A DNA stretch of 64,000 nt from Rhizobium sp. BK313 (GTDB lineage Bacteria > Pseudomonadota > Alphaproteobacteria > Rhizobiales > Rhizobiaceae), in assembly GCF_014193655.1 (NCBI RefSeq), contig NZ_JACHZQ010000001.1, positions 1,364,001-1,428,000 on the forward strand, read 5' to 3'. The notes below the pieces were generated by a model that saw only the letters and a list, made by a program, of their open reading frames with translations, made no database searches and was not told the DNA's origin. A program made the translations under genes and the position numbers. Positions 35,994 through 45,205 of this stretch are shown here, one piece after another. Position 1 is the stretch's first letter. The number at the start of each line of letters is the position of its first letter.

Positions 35994-36395
35994 TCGCACG
36001 AACGAGACGACGTCCGCGTCCGCCCGCAAATTGTCGGTGCCGCGCAGCCACTGGGAATGACAAGTCCGTCTAAGTCGTTTGCACAGATGTCCTTTGCGAC
36101 GGGGCGGTCACCAGCGGTCGGCCGGCATGACGCCGATTGCGCGTCATCGTCGAAGGCGAAGTGCTTCAACGACGAGCGAGAAGGCAGGTGATGGGTGCAG
36201 TCGGTTCGGATAGTAGAGATGATAGCCGCCAAACGGCGGTGGTCGGGAAAGGGCATCGCCAACGCGGATCCAAAGGCTTATGTCCGATATGATCAAATGC
36301 TGGCCCTCCCAGCGGCCCTCATCTCACATGTGCGTTACTTTACTCTGTTCTCGATGCTGCGGCGGGCTGCATATGCAACATCAACGGTTTTTCGG

Positions 36396-36944
36396 TCATA
36401 CATCGGTTACCTGCTGGGAAAAGCGAACGAGATCCTCGCCGCTCACGGGATCGATGTCCACATCGAACGTCCGCGTGATTGCTGCGACAGTCGCTGCGAA
36501 GCCCTGAACACCGACGATCTCCACGAGCTCAGCCTCAGAGAAATGCCGCTTTGCTTCGGCGAGCGCAGCGTCGTTCGGGTAGGAACGGTCAATCAGACTG
36601 GCCACAAAGCGCACAAGCGCTTTTTGACGATCGGTGAAGACCTCGTCATCAAATCGACCGTCGCGAAGGGCGTCGCGATGCGCCTCTGAAACCCCGAGGA
36701 TCTCGGATATCCCCTCATGCTGTGCCACGACATACGCGGCGTCGAGCATATAGCCCGCCTGGAGGATGACGAGCTCACGGTCCCGCGCATCCAGCGAGAG
36801 CACGCTCATCTGCGCGCCGGCGAGGCGAACGAACACTTGCGCCCAGTCAGGCGAGTGAAAAAGAACCCGAAGGAGATTGGCCGTTTGAGAAGATCCGAGA
36901 CGCTTTTGATAGATGTTGTCAGAGACATAGCTGATAGAAGCCAT
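36396..36944 (-). CDS. Carboxymuconolactone decarboxylase-family protein
   Basis: A 182-residue all-helical protein of the CMD/AhpD superfamily, with LDARDRELVILQAGYMLDAA followed by QHEGISEILGVSE and the second helical block. The CxxC and proton-relay Glu of AhpD are missing: the motif region reads LQAGYMLDAAYVVAQHE. It is therefore probably not a peroxidase reductase; its role is unknown. Intact frame flanked by fragments. Confidence 0.82.
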   Translation of the reverse strand: MASISYVSDNIYQKRLGSSQTANLLRVLFHSPDWAQVFVRLAGAQMSVLSLDARDRELVILQAGYMLDAAYVVAQHEGISEILGVSEAHRDALRDGRFDDEVFTDRQKALVRFVASLIDRSYPNDAALAEAKRHFSEAELVEIVGVQGFAATVAAITRTFDVDIDPVSGEDLVRFSQQVTDV

Positions 36945-37249
36945 TATAGGTATTCCTCGCTCGATTTTATTTTAAAGTGCTAATTGACTGATTCTGCTCG
37001 GGGGAAATGTCAGAGCGGTGTGAGATCTCTGACCAGATGTCGATGATTTCTCGGGCCAGAGCATTGATGTTGTCGGTCCGGATCGCAAAGCTTCCGCTTG
37101 GTACGATCGCTCGGTTGCTCTCTCGTTTCATCTGCGCTTGAAAAGGTTTCAAACGCAATTCGCGTTCGGAGGGTTGTGATTGATGGTCAGCCGCGTCCCC
37201 CCGAGCATCCGCTCCTATCGTCCTTGAGGTCATGGCCCGGAGGCCCGGA

Positions 37250-37533
37250 CCCCTCCTGGGATCTTCGATAATGGCTATCAATGGTCGCATCCAACGAGAG
37301 GGCGAGGTCGTCCATCTCGTTGCCCAGCAGCTATTCGATCTTTCCGCAGATCTGTGCGGGCTTGCCGACCGCGACCAGTCCTTTGCGCTGCCCTTCAGCC
37401 GTGCCGACCACTTCACCCATGGAGGTGGCCCCGATCCGAGGGGAACCCAAAGCGCGCCATGAAGCCAAAGGACATCTATATTCCGGATCTTCACATCGAC
37501 ACGCTGAAGGTGAAGAGCCGGAATTTTCACTAA
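37250..37533 (+). pseudogene. 3' remnant 1 of dnaE2-type DNA polymerase gene
   Basis: Translates to the C-terminus of an error-prone DnaE2 (alpha subunit-like polymerase): NGRIQREGEVVHLVAQQLFD, then HGGGPDPRG, and, after a frame change near 37440, PKDIYIPDLHIDTLKVKSRN ending FH and TAA at 37531-37533. About 95 residues remain of a protein of over 1,000. Upstream there is no polymerase sequence. Confidence 0.75.
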
Positions 37534-38084
37534 GTCATGGCCGCAGTTGGGCGAGAGGCGGTCGACTTCTGGTATAACACTTCTCAATTGCAAGGCGTCG
37601 AAATCAGCACAAACGAGGTCAAAGCCATGCACAAGTTCACACGCTGGAGCGAACTCAAAACTGGATAAAACTTGAGGCAAGGTCATGGCGCTTGCGTGCT
37701 GAATGGGAAGACGAGGGCGCATGTAGATGGTCAGTCGGCGATCTTGGTGCCGAGCTCCGTCTGCCAGGATCCGGTTGGGTGGATCCCTTATCTATTTGAC
37801 AATTTCGCGGACTTAGATGGCAACTGCCACCAATGCTGGATTCCGATCGACGCCTGCCAGTTACCCTGGTATCATCTGCACCATGTTCAGGATCATCCGA
37901 ATACGAACACGCTGAGCCTCCGATCGCCGATATCGGCGACGCCTTTCGCGTTGCGCATCTTCCGGGGAACCGAACATGTCTTCCGCCATTCCGTTGCAGT
38001 TGTCCGTCTTTTCCGCTCAGGAAGCAGTCCGGAGGTTGGAAATATCACAGCAGCCGGATCTTTTCTCTGTCCCCCTTCGGCTCC

Positions 38085-38426
38085 GCCACGCTTGAAGACC
38101 TCCGTAGCCTAGATGAAGAGACCGCCTACCGGGTCTTCTGTCTAATCCGCTGGCCCGACACCGAAGGACGTCCGATCTGCGTCCGCTGCACGCACACGAA
38201 CTGCTGGGAAATCCGGCGCCGGTGCTTCAAGTGCCGGGCTTGCCGCCGGGAGTTCACAGTCACGACGGGAACGGTCTTTGCATTCCGCAAGTTGACATTC
38301 CAGGACATTCTGGTGGCAATGTGGTTCTCGGCGAATTCGGCCAAAGGCAAAAACGCACTTCAGCTTTCCCGCGAACTCGGCTGCCAATACAAGACGGCTT
38401 GGGCGCTGATGAAGAAGATGCCGTAG
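38085..38426 (+). mobile_element. Truncated IS1595-family transposase
   Basis: Encodes the N-terminal part of an IS1595 transposase: a zinc ribbon (RPICVRCTHTNCWE, then CFKCRACRREFTVTTGTVF) and the helix-turn-helix start (ALQLSRELGCQYKTAWALMK). It stops at 38426, before the DDE catalytic domain. Sequence at 37976-38084 may hold the earlier N-terminus in another frame. Inactive remnant. Confidence 0.75.
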
Positions 38427-38468
38427 GATGAACCCTACAGGCGCCATGTAAACACGGAGGTCGCCGCA

Positions 38469-38825
38469 ATGGACAAACGTGTCTTCAGGTATGTCCGGCT
38501 GGCCGGAGCTGTGTCGAAGGAGAGCTTCGCCGAAGACTTAGGTCGCATGCTGGCCGATTTCGCAGGTGGCAGTCTAGGCGTTCGGCAGGCGAGGGACGGT
38601 TTTGCCGCCGTCCTCCGACTCGCCCGCGAAGGCAGACCGCAGATCATAGGCAGCGCCGAAGATGGTGTGATTGTCATCTCCGTCAGGGATCTGGCTGAGT
38701 TGCTGGAGGTCGCGAGAGAACCGACGCTCGGCGAGACCCTCGTGAGCGCGGGATTCAAGCCATACCGTAGTCGTATCAATGTTGAGGAACGCCGAAACAA
38801 CGAGCGATTGAAGCGTCGAGAGTAG
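38469..38825 (+). CDS. Phd/YefM-like antitoxin
   Basis: A 118-residue protein whose middle, VRQARDGFAAVLRLAREGRP followed by IIGSAEDGVIVISVRDLAEL, resembles Phd/YefM antitoxins (the R-x-x-F...G-x-P and DG-I-V-IS patterns). N-terminal 30 residues and a charged C-terminal tail extend it. GGAGG lies 8 bases before the ATG at 38469. No toxin gene remains; see the 9-codon frame after it. Confidence 0.6.
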   Translation: MDKRVFRYVRLAGAVSKESFAEDLGRMLADFAGGSLGVRQARDGFAAVLRLAREGRPQIIGSAEDGVIVISVRDLAELLEVAREPTLGETLVSAGFKPYRSRINVEERRNNERLKRRE

Positions 38826-38848
38826 GTAGTACGATCTGAGGAGGATCG

Positions 38849-38875
38849 ATGTCGCTCGTGCAGATGCGCGTTTGA
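38849..38875 (+). other. Nine-codon frame with strong ribosome site after antitoxin
   Basis: GAGGAGG (38838-38844) precedes ATG at 38849 by 4 bases; the frame MSLVQMRV ends at TGA 38873-38875. It occupies the place where a toxin gene should follow, so it may be what is left of its start. The stretch 38876-39050 shows nothing else I can support. Confidence 0.4.
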
Positions 38876-39050
38876 AGTCATGTTGGCACGGGCGTCCTGT
38901 TTTCCTATGGATCGTCTCGCCGGTCTTCTGGTTGCGCCGCTGGTCTACGGCTGCATGGCGGGAGACCGTCAGGTTGTCGTTGATGTAGGGGCGGCGTAAC
39001 GACTCATCACGAAGTACCGATTGGCTGACAGATGGCACGCTTGGATCTCC

Positions 39051-39985
<935 letters not shown>

Positions 39986-40092
39986 AGCGAACAGTCGGTC
40001 CTATTCCTGTACGCAGCCACCTAGTTAAATGTGGAACCGTCGAAGCTTGAAGATCTGTATCGTCGATGACTGCTTTCGGGCCATTGCGGTCA

Positions 40093-40632
40093 TCAAGAAG
40101 GTGGCCAAGACCCGACTGGAACCAACCAGACTAACCTGTGCCATGGCAGAGAAGCAGGAATTTGGATCGTGAAGTCTCGCGACGGATCACGGACCAGTTT
40201 TAGCTTTCGCATAACACTTTGGGAGCGCAGATTGTCACCACTCGTGTATGAGACGATCTCGTATAGCCCAACATCATGGATTGCATGAGAAAGGGCTGCT
40301 TTGGCACTCTCGAACGCGTAGCCATTTCCCCACGCCCCTCGAAGAAAACGCCATCCTACTTCATAATGCGGACCCAGCGGATGTTCTGGGGCCATCCGTG
40401 GCATTACCCCAGAGTATCCTACGAAATTGCCATTCAGGTCTTCGACAGCCCATCGCGCTAAACCATGTTTGGTCTGTGCGGCTAGGTAGCGATCAAACTT
40501 GGCGTCGCTCTCAATATTATCAATCGGCCCGCCAAGGTCCGCCATGACTTCTGGGTCGACGTGCATCTGCGCAAACGGCGACCTGTGGCGGTCGGCCAAG
40601 TGGTGCAATATCAGGCGCGTAGTCTCAATCAT
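40093..40632 (-). CDS. GNAT-family acetyltransferase (RimJ/RimL type)
   Basis: A 179-residue protein similar to RimJ/RimL and aminoglycoside-type acetyltransferases: MIETTRLILHHLADRH at the start, then GPHYEVGWRFLRGAWGNGYA (acetyl-CoA loop) and YEIVSYTSGDNLRSQSVMRK. The ATG at 40632 has AGAGAG upstream. Intact, no partner nearby. Substrate unknown. Confidence 0.85.
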   Translation of the reverse strand: MIETTRLILHHLADRHRSPFAQMHVDPEVMADLGGPIDNIESDAKFDRYLAAQTKHGLARWAVEDLNGNFVGYSGVMPRMAPEHPLGPHYEVGWRFLRGAWGNGYAFESAKAALSHAIHDVGLYEIVSYTSGDNLRSQSVMRKLKLVRDPSRDFTIQIPASLPWHRLVWLVPVGSWPPS

Positions 40633-41261
40633 TTCGGCTCTCTGGTTCGTCCATCGCACCTTCCTCAAGATCATCACACCGTTGCGACGGTGGCAATGAC
40701 CACTCAGGGCGCGAAGCCGTTATTGCTTCGCCGGAGATAACCGCGGGATGTTCACGCCCATCACGAACTCCCGATGGCAAACAGTTGGAACTATGTGGAA
40801 ACATTCATGGCTAACCGGCGCGGTATTCCATTGAAACAGTTATCTTTTTTGACGCCCTCCGGGCCTACCAATCCGTCCATAGACGTCCCATACTGTCAAG
40901 TTCGGCGACACGGTGGGCATCCCCAATGAACTAATGGGAAGCTGATCAGCTAGTGCTTAATCTCCGCGCGGTAACGGACGAACTCGCTGCGGCGCTTTCA
41001 ATGTTATGCGACCGCCGTAAATTCACGGGAAGGGACCAAGGCCATTCTCGAACTGGCGCAGCCTGTAAGGGTTTGGCACGGCTGTTGGTCATCTGCTCTT
41101 GCCACGGTAGGCATTAAAACCCGTGGTTTACCTTTGCTGCATATAACTTGCGTAGCAGTGGATAATAAGCCGGAAGCTATATAGCGCGGGTGATGCAGAC
41201 CTCATAGCTTGTGTCGGCATCCAAACATCTTTGATGTCCTAGGCACCGAAAGGCCGCGCAC
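40633..41261. other. 629-bp region without a supportable gene
   Basis: Both strands are broken by stops. The sequence becomes more AT-rich towards the PLC gene. GCATTAAAACCCGTGG and TTGCTGCATATAACTTGC near 41110-41150 might hold its promoter, but I see no convincing -35/-10 pair. Confidence 0.5.
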
Positions 41262-42701
41262 ATGGAATACCGCGAAAACAAAGTTGAGTTTAAGTTTGGT
41301 GGCGGATACCGCTTGGTTAGCGGCGTTTTTGAAATAGAAGATTTTTCTATTTCAGAAGGCGAAGATCCTAAAAATAAAAATAAGATTGGCGGGCGTTTAG
41401 AATGCAATAGCGACGGGATATTCAATTTCTCCGTCGGTCGGCACGGATCTGCTAAGGTTGCGAAGTGGTTCAATGAAAAAGTTGCTGCAGGGAAGACAAC
41501 GTTCAATCATACAGCCGGCGAGCTGAACTTTGCTTTTCTTGGCAAGCTCACATTGATAATCAAGAAAAACGAGACGGAGCTAACTTGCACATTTTACAAC
41601 GTCGCTCTTGCCCAAGGCCACACCGGAACCGACAGGAATAATTGGTGGTTCGGTGGATTGCACTGCCTGAATATGGCAACGAACAAGGTGAGTTGCATTG
41701 GTATTCTCGCTGGCCACGAGCAAGACAATGTCGTTGATTTTACGTGTCACAGAGGAGGGAATGCGGTCAACGAGATAACAATTGAATCGGTGAAAACCTT
41801 TAGGGTAGCTGGCACCAACTGGATGAAGCACCTGAGAACGCCGGTTACGATCAATAATCTTGTCTTGCCGGGTAGCCACGACGCCGGCATGTCGGAGACG
41901 CATCACGCCAATCCAGCCGGATTGGGTGACACCTTGTCAAAGACCCAGGAACTGTCGATCGGTTTGCAGTTGGAATGTGGCTCTCGCTACTTCGACATCC
42001 GTGTGGATTACGATCACGATGAACTGGTAACATGCCACCGCACAAATGCGATGGGAGCAAACGGCCAGACGTTCAAAAGTGTCCTCGACCAGACAAAGAG
42101 CTTTCTAGAGGCATATCCCTCTGAGTTTGCCATTCTAAAGTTCTCGCATATTCGCCAGTATGGCGACCATCATGCGAGTGACACGGAAGCCAAAATCGAC
42201 GCGATGCTCAATGACTATCAGAGCTTCCTCTTCACATCAGTGGACGCGGCAGTTGACCTTGGGTTTGTAGATATTGATCGCGTCAGGGGGAAGATGATCA
42301 TTGTCTGCGATTATGACCTCTTCATCAATCCTTCCAAGGGACGGTTCCGTTATAGCGACAGTGGCGCTGGCGTACAAAGTCCGAACCTTACCGTTTTTGA
42401 TAAATACTCGTCGACCAATAGTTATGAGACGATGAGAAACGACCAATTTGATAAATGGAATGATAATGCAGGGCTGGGCAGGCAGACGTTGTTTCTCCTT
42501 TCCTGGACGCTGACGCCGACGATATTAATCGACCCCAGCGTTTGGGAGGTTGCAAAGACTGCGAACGAGAAGCTTCCGTCGGCGCTGTACAATAGGATCA
42601 TCGATCAGCGTAAGCCCAAACCGAACATCGTTTACATCGACTACATGAATGAAGATTTGGCACTCGAAATTATCAAGTATAACCAATTCAAGAGTGCGTA
42701 A
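41262..42701 (+). CDS. PI-PLC X-domain protein with novel N-terminal domain
   Basis: A 479-residue protein. The C-terminal 290 residues match phosphatidylinositol-specific phospholipase C X domains: NNLVLPGSHDAGMSETHHAN with His206, ECGSRYFDIRVDYDHDELV and the second His (H259). The family cleaves phosphoinositide head groups. The N-terminal ~180 residues, without signal peptide, are beta-rich, acidic and Gly-rich with one TCHRGGN motif; I recognise no family. The gene is visibly lower in GC than the genome and has its own terminator, pointing to transfer. Product location unclear. Confidence 0.82.
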   Translation: MEYRENKVEFKFGGGYRLVSGVFEIEDFSISEGEDPKNKNKIGGRLECNSDGIFNFSVGRHGSAKVAKWFNEKVAAGKTTFNHTAGELNFAFLGKLTLIIKKNETELTCTFYNVALAQGHTGTDRNNWWFGGLHCLNMATNKVSCIGILAGHEQDNVVDFTCHRGGNAVNEITIESVKTFRVAGTNWMKHLRTPVTINNLVLPGSHDAGMSETHHANPAGLGDTLSKTQELSIGLQLECGSRYFDIRVDYDHDELVTCHRTNAMGANGQTFKSVLDQTKSFLEAYPSEFAILKFSHIRQYGDHHASDTEAKIDAMLNDYQSFLFTSVDAAVDLGFVDIDRVRGKMIIVCDYDLFINPSKGRFRYSDSGAGVQSPNLTVFDKYSSTNSYETMRNDQFDKWNDNAGLGRQTLFLLSWTLTPTILIDPSVWEVAKTANEKLPSALYNRIIDQRKPKPNIVYIDYMNEDLALEIIKYNQFKSA

Positions 42702-42734
42702 GCGGTAAACAGATCAAGAATATTATTATCAGAG

Positions 42735-42760
42735 AAAGGGTCGCTTCGGCGACCCTTTTT
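42735..42760 (+). terminator. Rho-independent terminator of the PLC gene
   Basis: Stem AAAGGGTCGC / GCGACCCTTT with loop TTCG, then more T. It is 33 bp after the stop. The 42761-43001 interval has no gene. Confidence 0.9.
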
Positions 42761-43001
42761 TATGCCAAGGAAACCTCAACACGACCCAAGTTACCGAACC
42801 GCGGTGGCTCGCCCCCGCACGCAAATACATCGGCCTTGACGAGGTCGTGAGGTAGGGATCGAGCGCGCCTAGAAAGTATGGCACTCGTCTTTTCGAGGTG
42901 AGCGTCCGGCTAGCGGATTTTGCTGATCAGGCAAATCGGGCGATGTTCTGGCATTAGAACCAGCATTAGTGCTGACATCAATACCAGATCGAAGAGGTTG
43001 C

Positions 43002-43085
43002 ATGGCTCGAATGGAGATCATTTCTGGCGTTGAGCGTAGGCGGCGCTGGTCGGACGAGGCGAAGCTGGGGATATTGTCGGAAGCC
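43002..43085 (+). mobile_element. 5' fragment of IS66 tnpA
   Basis: The frame starts MARMEIISGVERRRRWSDEA and continues KLGILSEAE, the N-terminus of IS66 accessory protein TnpA with its DNA-binding HTH. After about 28 residues the family match ends, though the frame runs on to 43220. A remnant, without TnpB or TnpC. Confidence 0.65.
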
Positions 43086-43183
43086 GAAAAAGATTACCCG
43101 GTAGACAGACTTGAAGACCTGCTGCCGTGGAATATGCCGCCAGCCGCCTCGATGCTGCAAGAGGCCGAATGGTGGCTCGTTCG

Positions 43184-43334
43184 ATGCACATCTACACAAT
43201 CAAAAACGTCGCTGTTATGATCGGCAAAAACCTCGAACTGCTCAGAATGCAACATCGACTACGGCGAAATGGTGTACGTCCACGATGAGACCGAGGACGG
43301 TACAACCGGCTTCACTGATCGGGGCATCGAATGT
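43184..43334 (+). pseudogene. 5' part of a split small gene
   Basis: Begins MHIYTIKNVAVMIGKNLELL and, after a frame change near 43240, reads NIDYGEMVYVHDETEDGTTG and FTDRGIEC. The 3' part of the same protein resumes at 44519 (EELLADFRTWSGGIRKFLAD). Between them are an FMN reductase gene and an IS3 remnant. Together they would make a protein of about 95-100 residues. Function unknown. Confidence 0.6.
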
Positions 43335-43359
43335 CACGCGCCTTACTAGGGATCCTCAC

Positions 43360-43950
43360 ATGGACAAGGCGACGACCATCATTGGAATAGACTGCAGCCC
43401 ACGCGCGTCCAGTAACTCAGGGCGGATGCTCGGCGAGGTTCTTCGCTCGCTCGAGAGAGATCGGCGGGTGAAGGTCGTAGAACAGGTGCGTCTGGCCGAT
43501 GAGCGTATCGACTGTCTCGGGTGCGAGCAGTGTTATCAAACGTTTGGATACCACGGCGACGGGATCGATCGTGTTCTGTCACTCATGAAAGAGTCGGACG
43601 TGATTCTGATGGCTACTCCCACCTGCTTCGGAATGCCGCCGGCCCTGGGCGTCGTCTTGCTCGACAGATCGGATCCCCTGTGGCGCGACGGACAACAGCT
43701 CAAAGGAAAACTCGGAGCGGTCATCGTCAACGGCGCCACCGATCCCGCGGACGATCCGAGTGTGCGCCAATGCGCGGACAACATGATCAACGTTTTCGAA
43801 CAGCACGAGATGCCCTGCGTCCAGCCGGTCCATCTGGGGGGAACGCTCGCGTATCCCGAGCAACGGTTTCCGGACCCGCTCCCCGCTGGGACGACAGGCG
43901 TTCTCGAGCGATTGGCTGACGAGATCCGGCAGTGGGTCGGGAGCAGGTGA
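43360..43950 (+). CDS. NAD(P)H-dependent FMN reductase-like flavoprotein
   Basis: A 196-residue flavodoxin-fold protein: the phosphate loop IIGIDCSPRASSNSGRM, a CLGCEQCYQTFGYHGDGI motif with three cysteines as in iron-sulfur or quinone flavodoxin relatives, and MATPTCFGMPPALGVVL. It likely reduces flavin, quinone or azo substrates with NAD(P)H. AGGGA precedes the ATG at 43360. It is intact within a split gene. Confidence 0.85.
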   Translation: MDKATTIIGIDCSPRASSNSGRMLGEVLRSLERDRRVKVVEQVRLADERIDCLGCEQCYQTFGYHGDGIDRVLSLMKESDVILMATPTCFGMPPALGVVLLDRSDPLWRDGQQLKGKLGAVIVNGATDPADDPSVRQCADNMINVFEQHEMPCVQPVHLGGTLAYPEQRFPDPLPAGTTGVLERLADEIRQWVGSR

Positions 43951-44032
43951 TACCGGCACATCTCTTGCCTCCTCGCGTGGTGATGGTCTCCCCCTGAAAA
44001 GTGGTCCTCCCTGATGTATGGCTTTCGAGCCG

Positions 44033-44326
44033 ATGGAGGACTTAAGAATACCGAGAAAGAGACACAACGCGGAAGAGATCGTCACGAAGCTTCGGCAGGT
44101 TGATGTGCTGAGTGGGCAGGGCAAATCGGTCGCCGAGGCGGTGCAGTCGATAGGTGTGACGGAAGTAACGTACTACCGTTGGCGGTCGGAATACGGCGGC
44201 CTGAAGGGCGACCAGGTCAAGCGGCTGAAGGAGCTCGAGACCGAGAACTCGCGTCTTCGGCGTGCCGTCTCCGACCTGACGCTGGACAAGATGATCCTGG
44301 CGGAAGCTGCGCGGGGAAACTTCTAA
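44033..44326 (+). mobile_element. IS3-family transposase OrfA
   Basis: A 97-residue OrfA with the IS3 HTH (RHNAEEIVTKLRQVDVLSGQ, then VTEVTYYRWRSEYGG) and leucine-zipper helix (VKRLKELETENSRLRRAVSD). The IS left end is probably near 43985-43995. OrfB follows in another frame but is cut at 44518, so the element cannot move on its own. Confidence 0.85.
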
Positions 44327-44518
44327 GCCCCGCACGCCGCCGCGCCTGCGTTGATCGTGTTGTGGCTGAACTTAGCGTTTCCGAACGACGGGCGTGCCGG
44401 GTTCTGGGTCAACATCGATCGACGTAGCGCAAGGTTCCGACGACACCGGACGATGAAGCAGCGTTGACCGCAGAAATCCGCGCGCTTGCCCTCCAATACG
44501 GCCGCTACGGCTATCGTC
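44311..44518 (+). pseudogene. Truncated IS3 OrfB
   Basis: Reads LSPARRRACVDRVVAELSVS, then ERRACRVLGQHRST, a TAG stop, and EAALTAEIRALALQYGRYGY before it breaks off at 44518. The DDE catalytic part is lost. The break point is exactly where the 3' part of the small split gene resumes. Confidence 0.7.
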
Positions 44519-44635
44519 GAGGAGCTGCTGGCTGATTTCAGAACGTGGAGCGGAGGAATCCGAAAGTTTTTGGCCGATGAAATAAGCGACCCTGAAAGGA
44601 TCGAGCGCATAATGGCAGATGAGCCGGAGCGTTAA
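44519..44635 (+). pseudogene. 3' part of the split small gene
   Basis: Reads EELLADFRTWSGGIRKFLAD, then EISDPERIERIMADEPER and TAA at 44633-44635. It continues the frame that stops at 43334, so about 1.18 kb was inserted. No start codon or ribosome site of its own. Confidence 0.6.
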
Positions 44636-44689
44636 TCGCTAACTCCAACCCCACGCCTCGACCTTAGCTGAAAATGCGTTCACCGGACG

Positions 44690-45025
44690 CTCACAGTCGA
44701 TCAATCTGTCGTCCACAATGGTGTCCGGCTGTTCTCCAAGGAAGAGGCGATCATCAACAGTGCAAAGAATAGCTGGGCCGCGACACCGACAGACATGATT
44801 GTCGTCATGGGCTCGATACGCGGTTCTGCATCGCTTCTTCGCGTCCTCCTTGCCGGAGCAAGAAGCACCATAGCTGGAAGGATAGCCGGTGCCTTACGCC
44901 ATCTTGGAAGGAGCCGCGATGCCGATAACATCCTGTCATCGATGAGCGCAGCGGGATATGCCGTAGATGAAGAAGACCCATTCGATGACACCGGTCACAC
45001 TCTACTTGATGAGCGAAGAGCAGCG
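44690..45025 (+). pseudogene. Fragment resembling the AbiEi-like part of Fic-family proteins
   Basis: The frame reads VRLFSKEEAIINSAKNSWAA, then LRVLLAGARSTIAGRIAGAL followed by RHLGRSRDADNILSSMSAAG and YAVDEEDPFDD. This is the profile of AbiEi-type antitoxin-like regions that precede Fic domains in some rhizobial proteins. There is no start, and the Fic motif is absent. Identification is from memory of the family and tentative. Confidence 0.45.
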
Positions 45026-45076
45026 GCACCTGCGGCCATGGATCGCCGGGGAGTCCGGATGCAAGGGATCGTGCGC

Positions 45077-45155
45077 GGCCGCCGCAGCCAAGGGACATCT
45101 TCGTTCCGGATATTCACGTCCATACCTTGAAGGTGAAGAGCCGCAACTTCCAATG
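45077..45155 (+). pseudogene. 3' remnant 2 of dnaE2-type gene
   Basis: Reads PPQPRDIFVPDIHVHTLKVK, then SRNFQ and TGA at 45153-45155, the last 25 residues of DnaE2-type polymerases. Clearly related to but distinct from the copies ending at 37533 and 48787. It lies 50 bp before the end of the chromate operon. Confidence 0.75.
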
Positions 45156-45205
45156 ATCTGGTCCGCAATCACCCTTTGCGGACAAGCGCGGAGAAAGCCT
45201 GTCTC

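Noticed and set aside
36967..37722. 251-codon - strand frame
   Set aside because: It lies antisense to the dnaE2 remnant, whose + strand match is specific; the - strand translation has no family features.
43960..44040. Exact left end of the IS3 element
   Set aside because: A candidate terminal sequence near 43,985 is plausible, but the right end is deleted so no inverted-repeat partner exists to confirm it.
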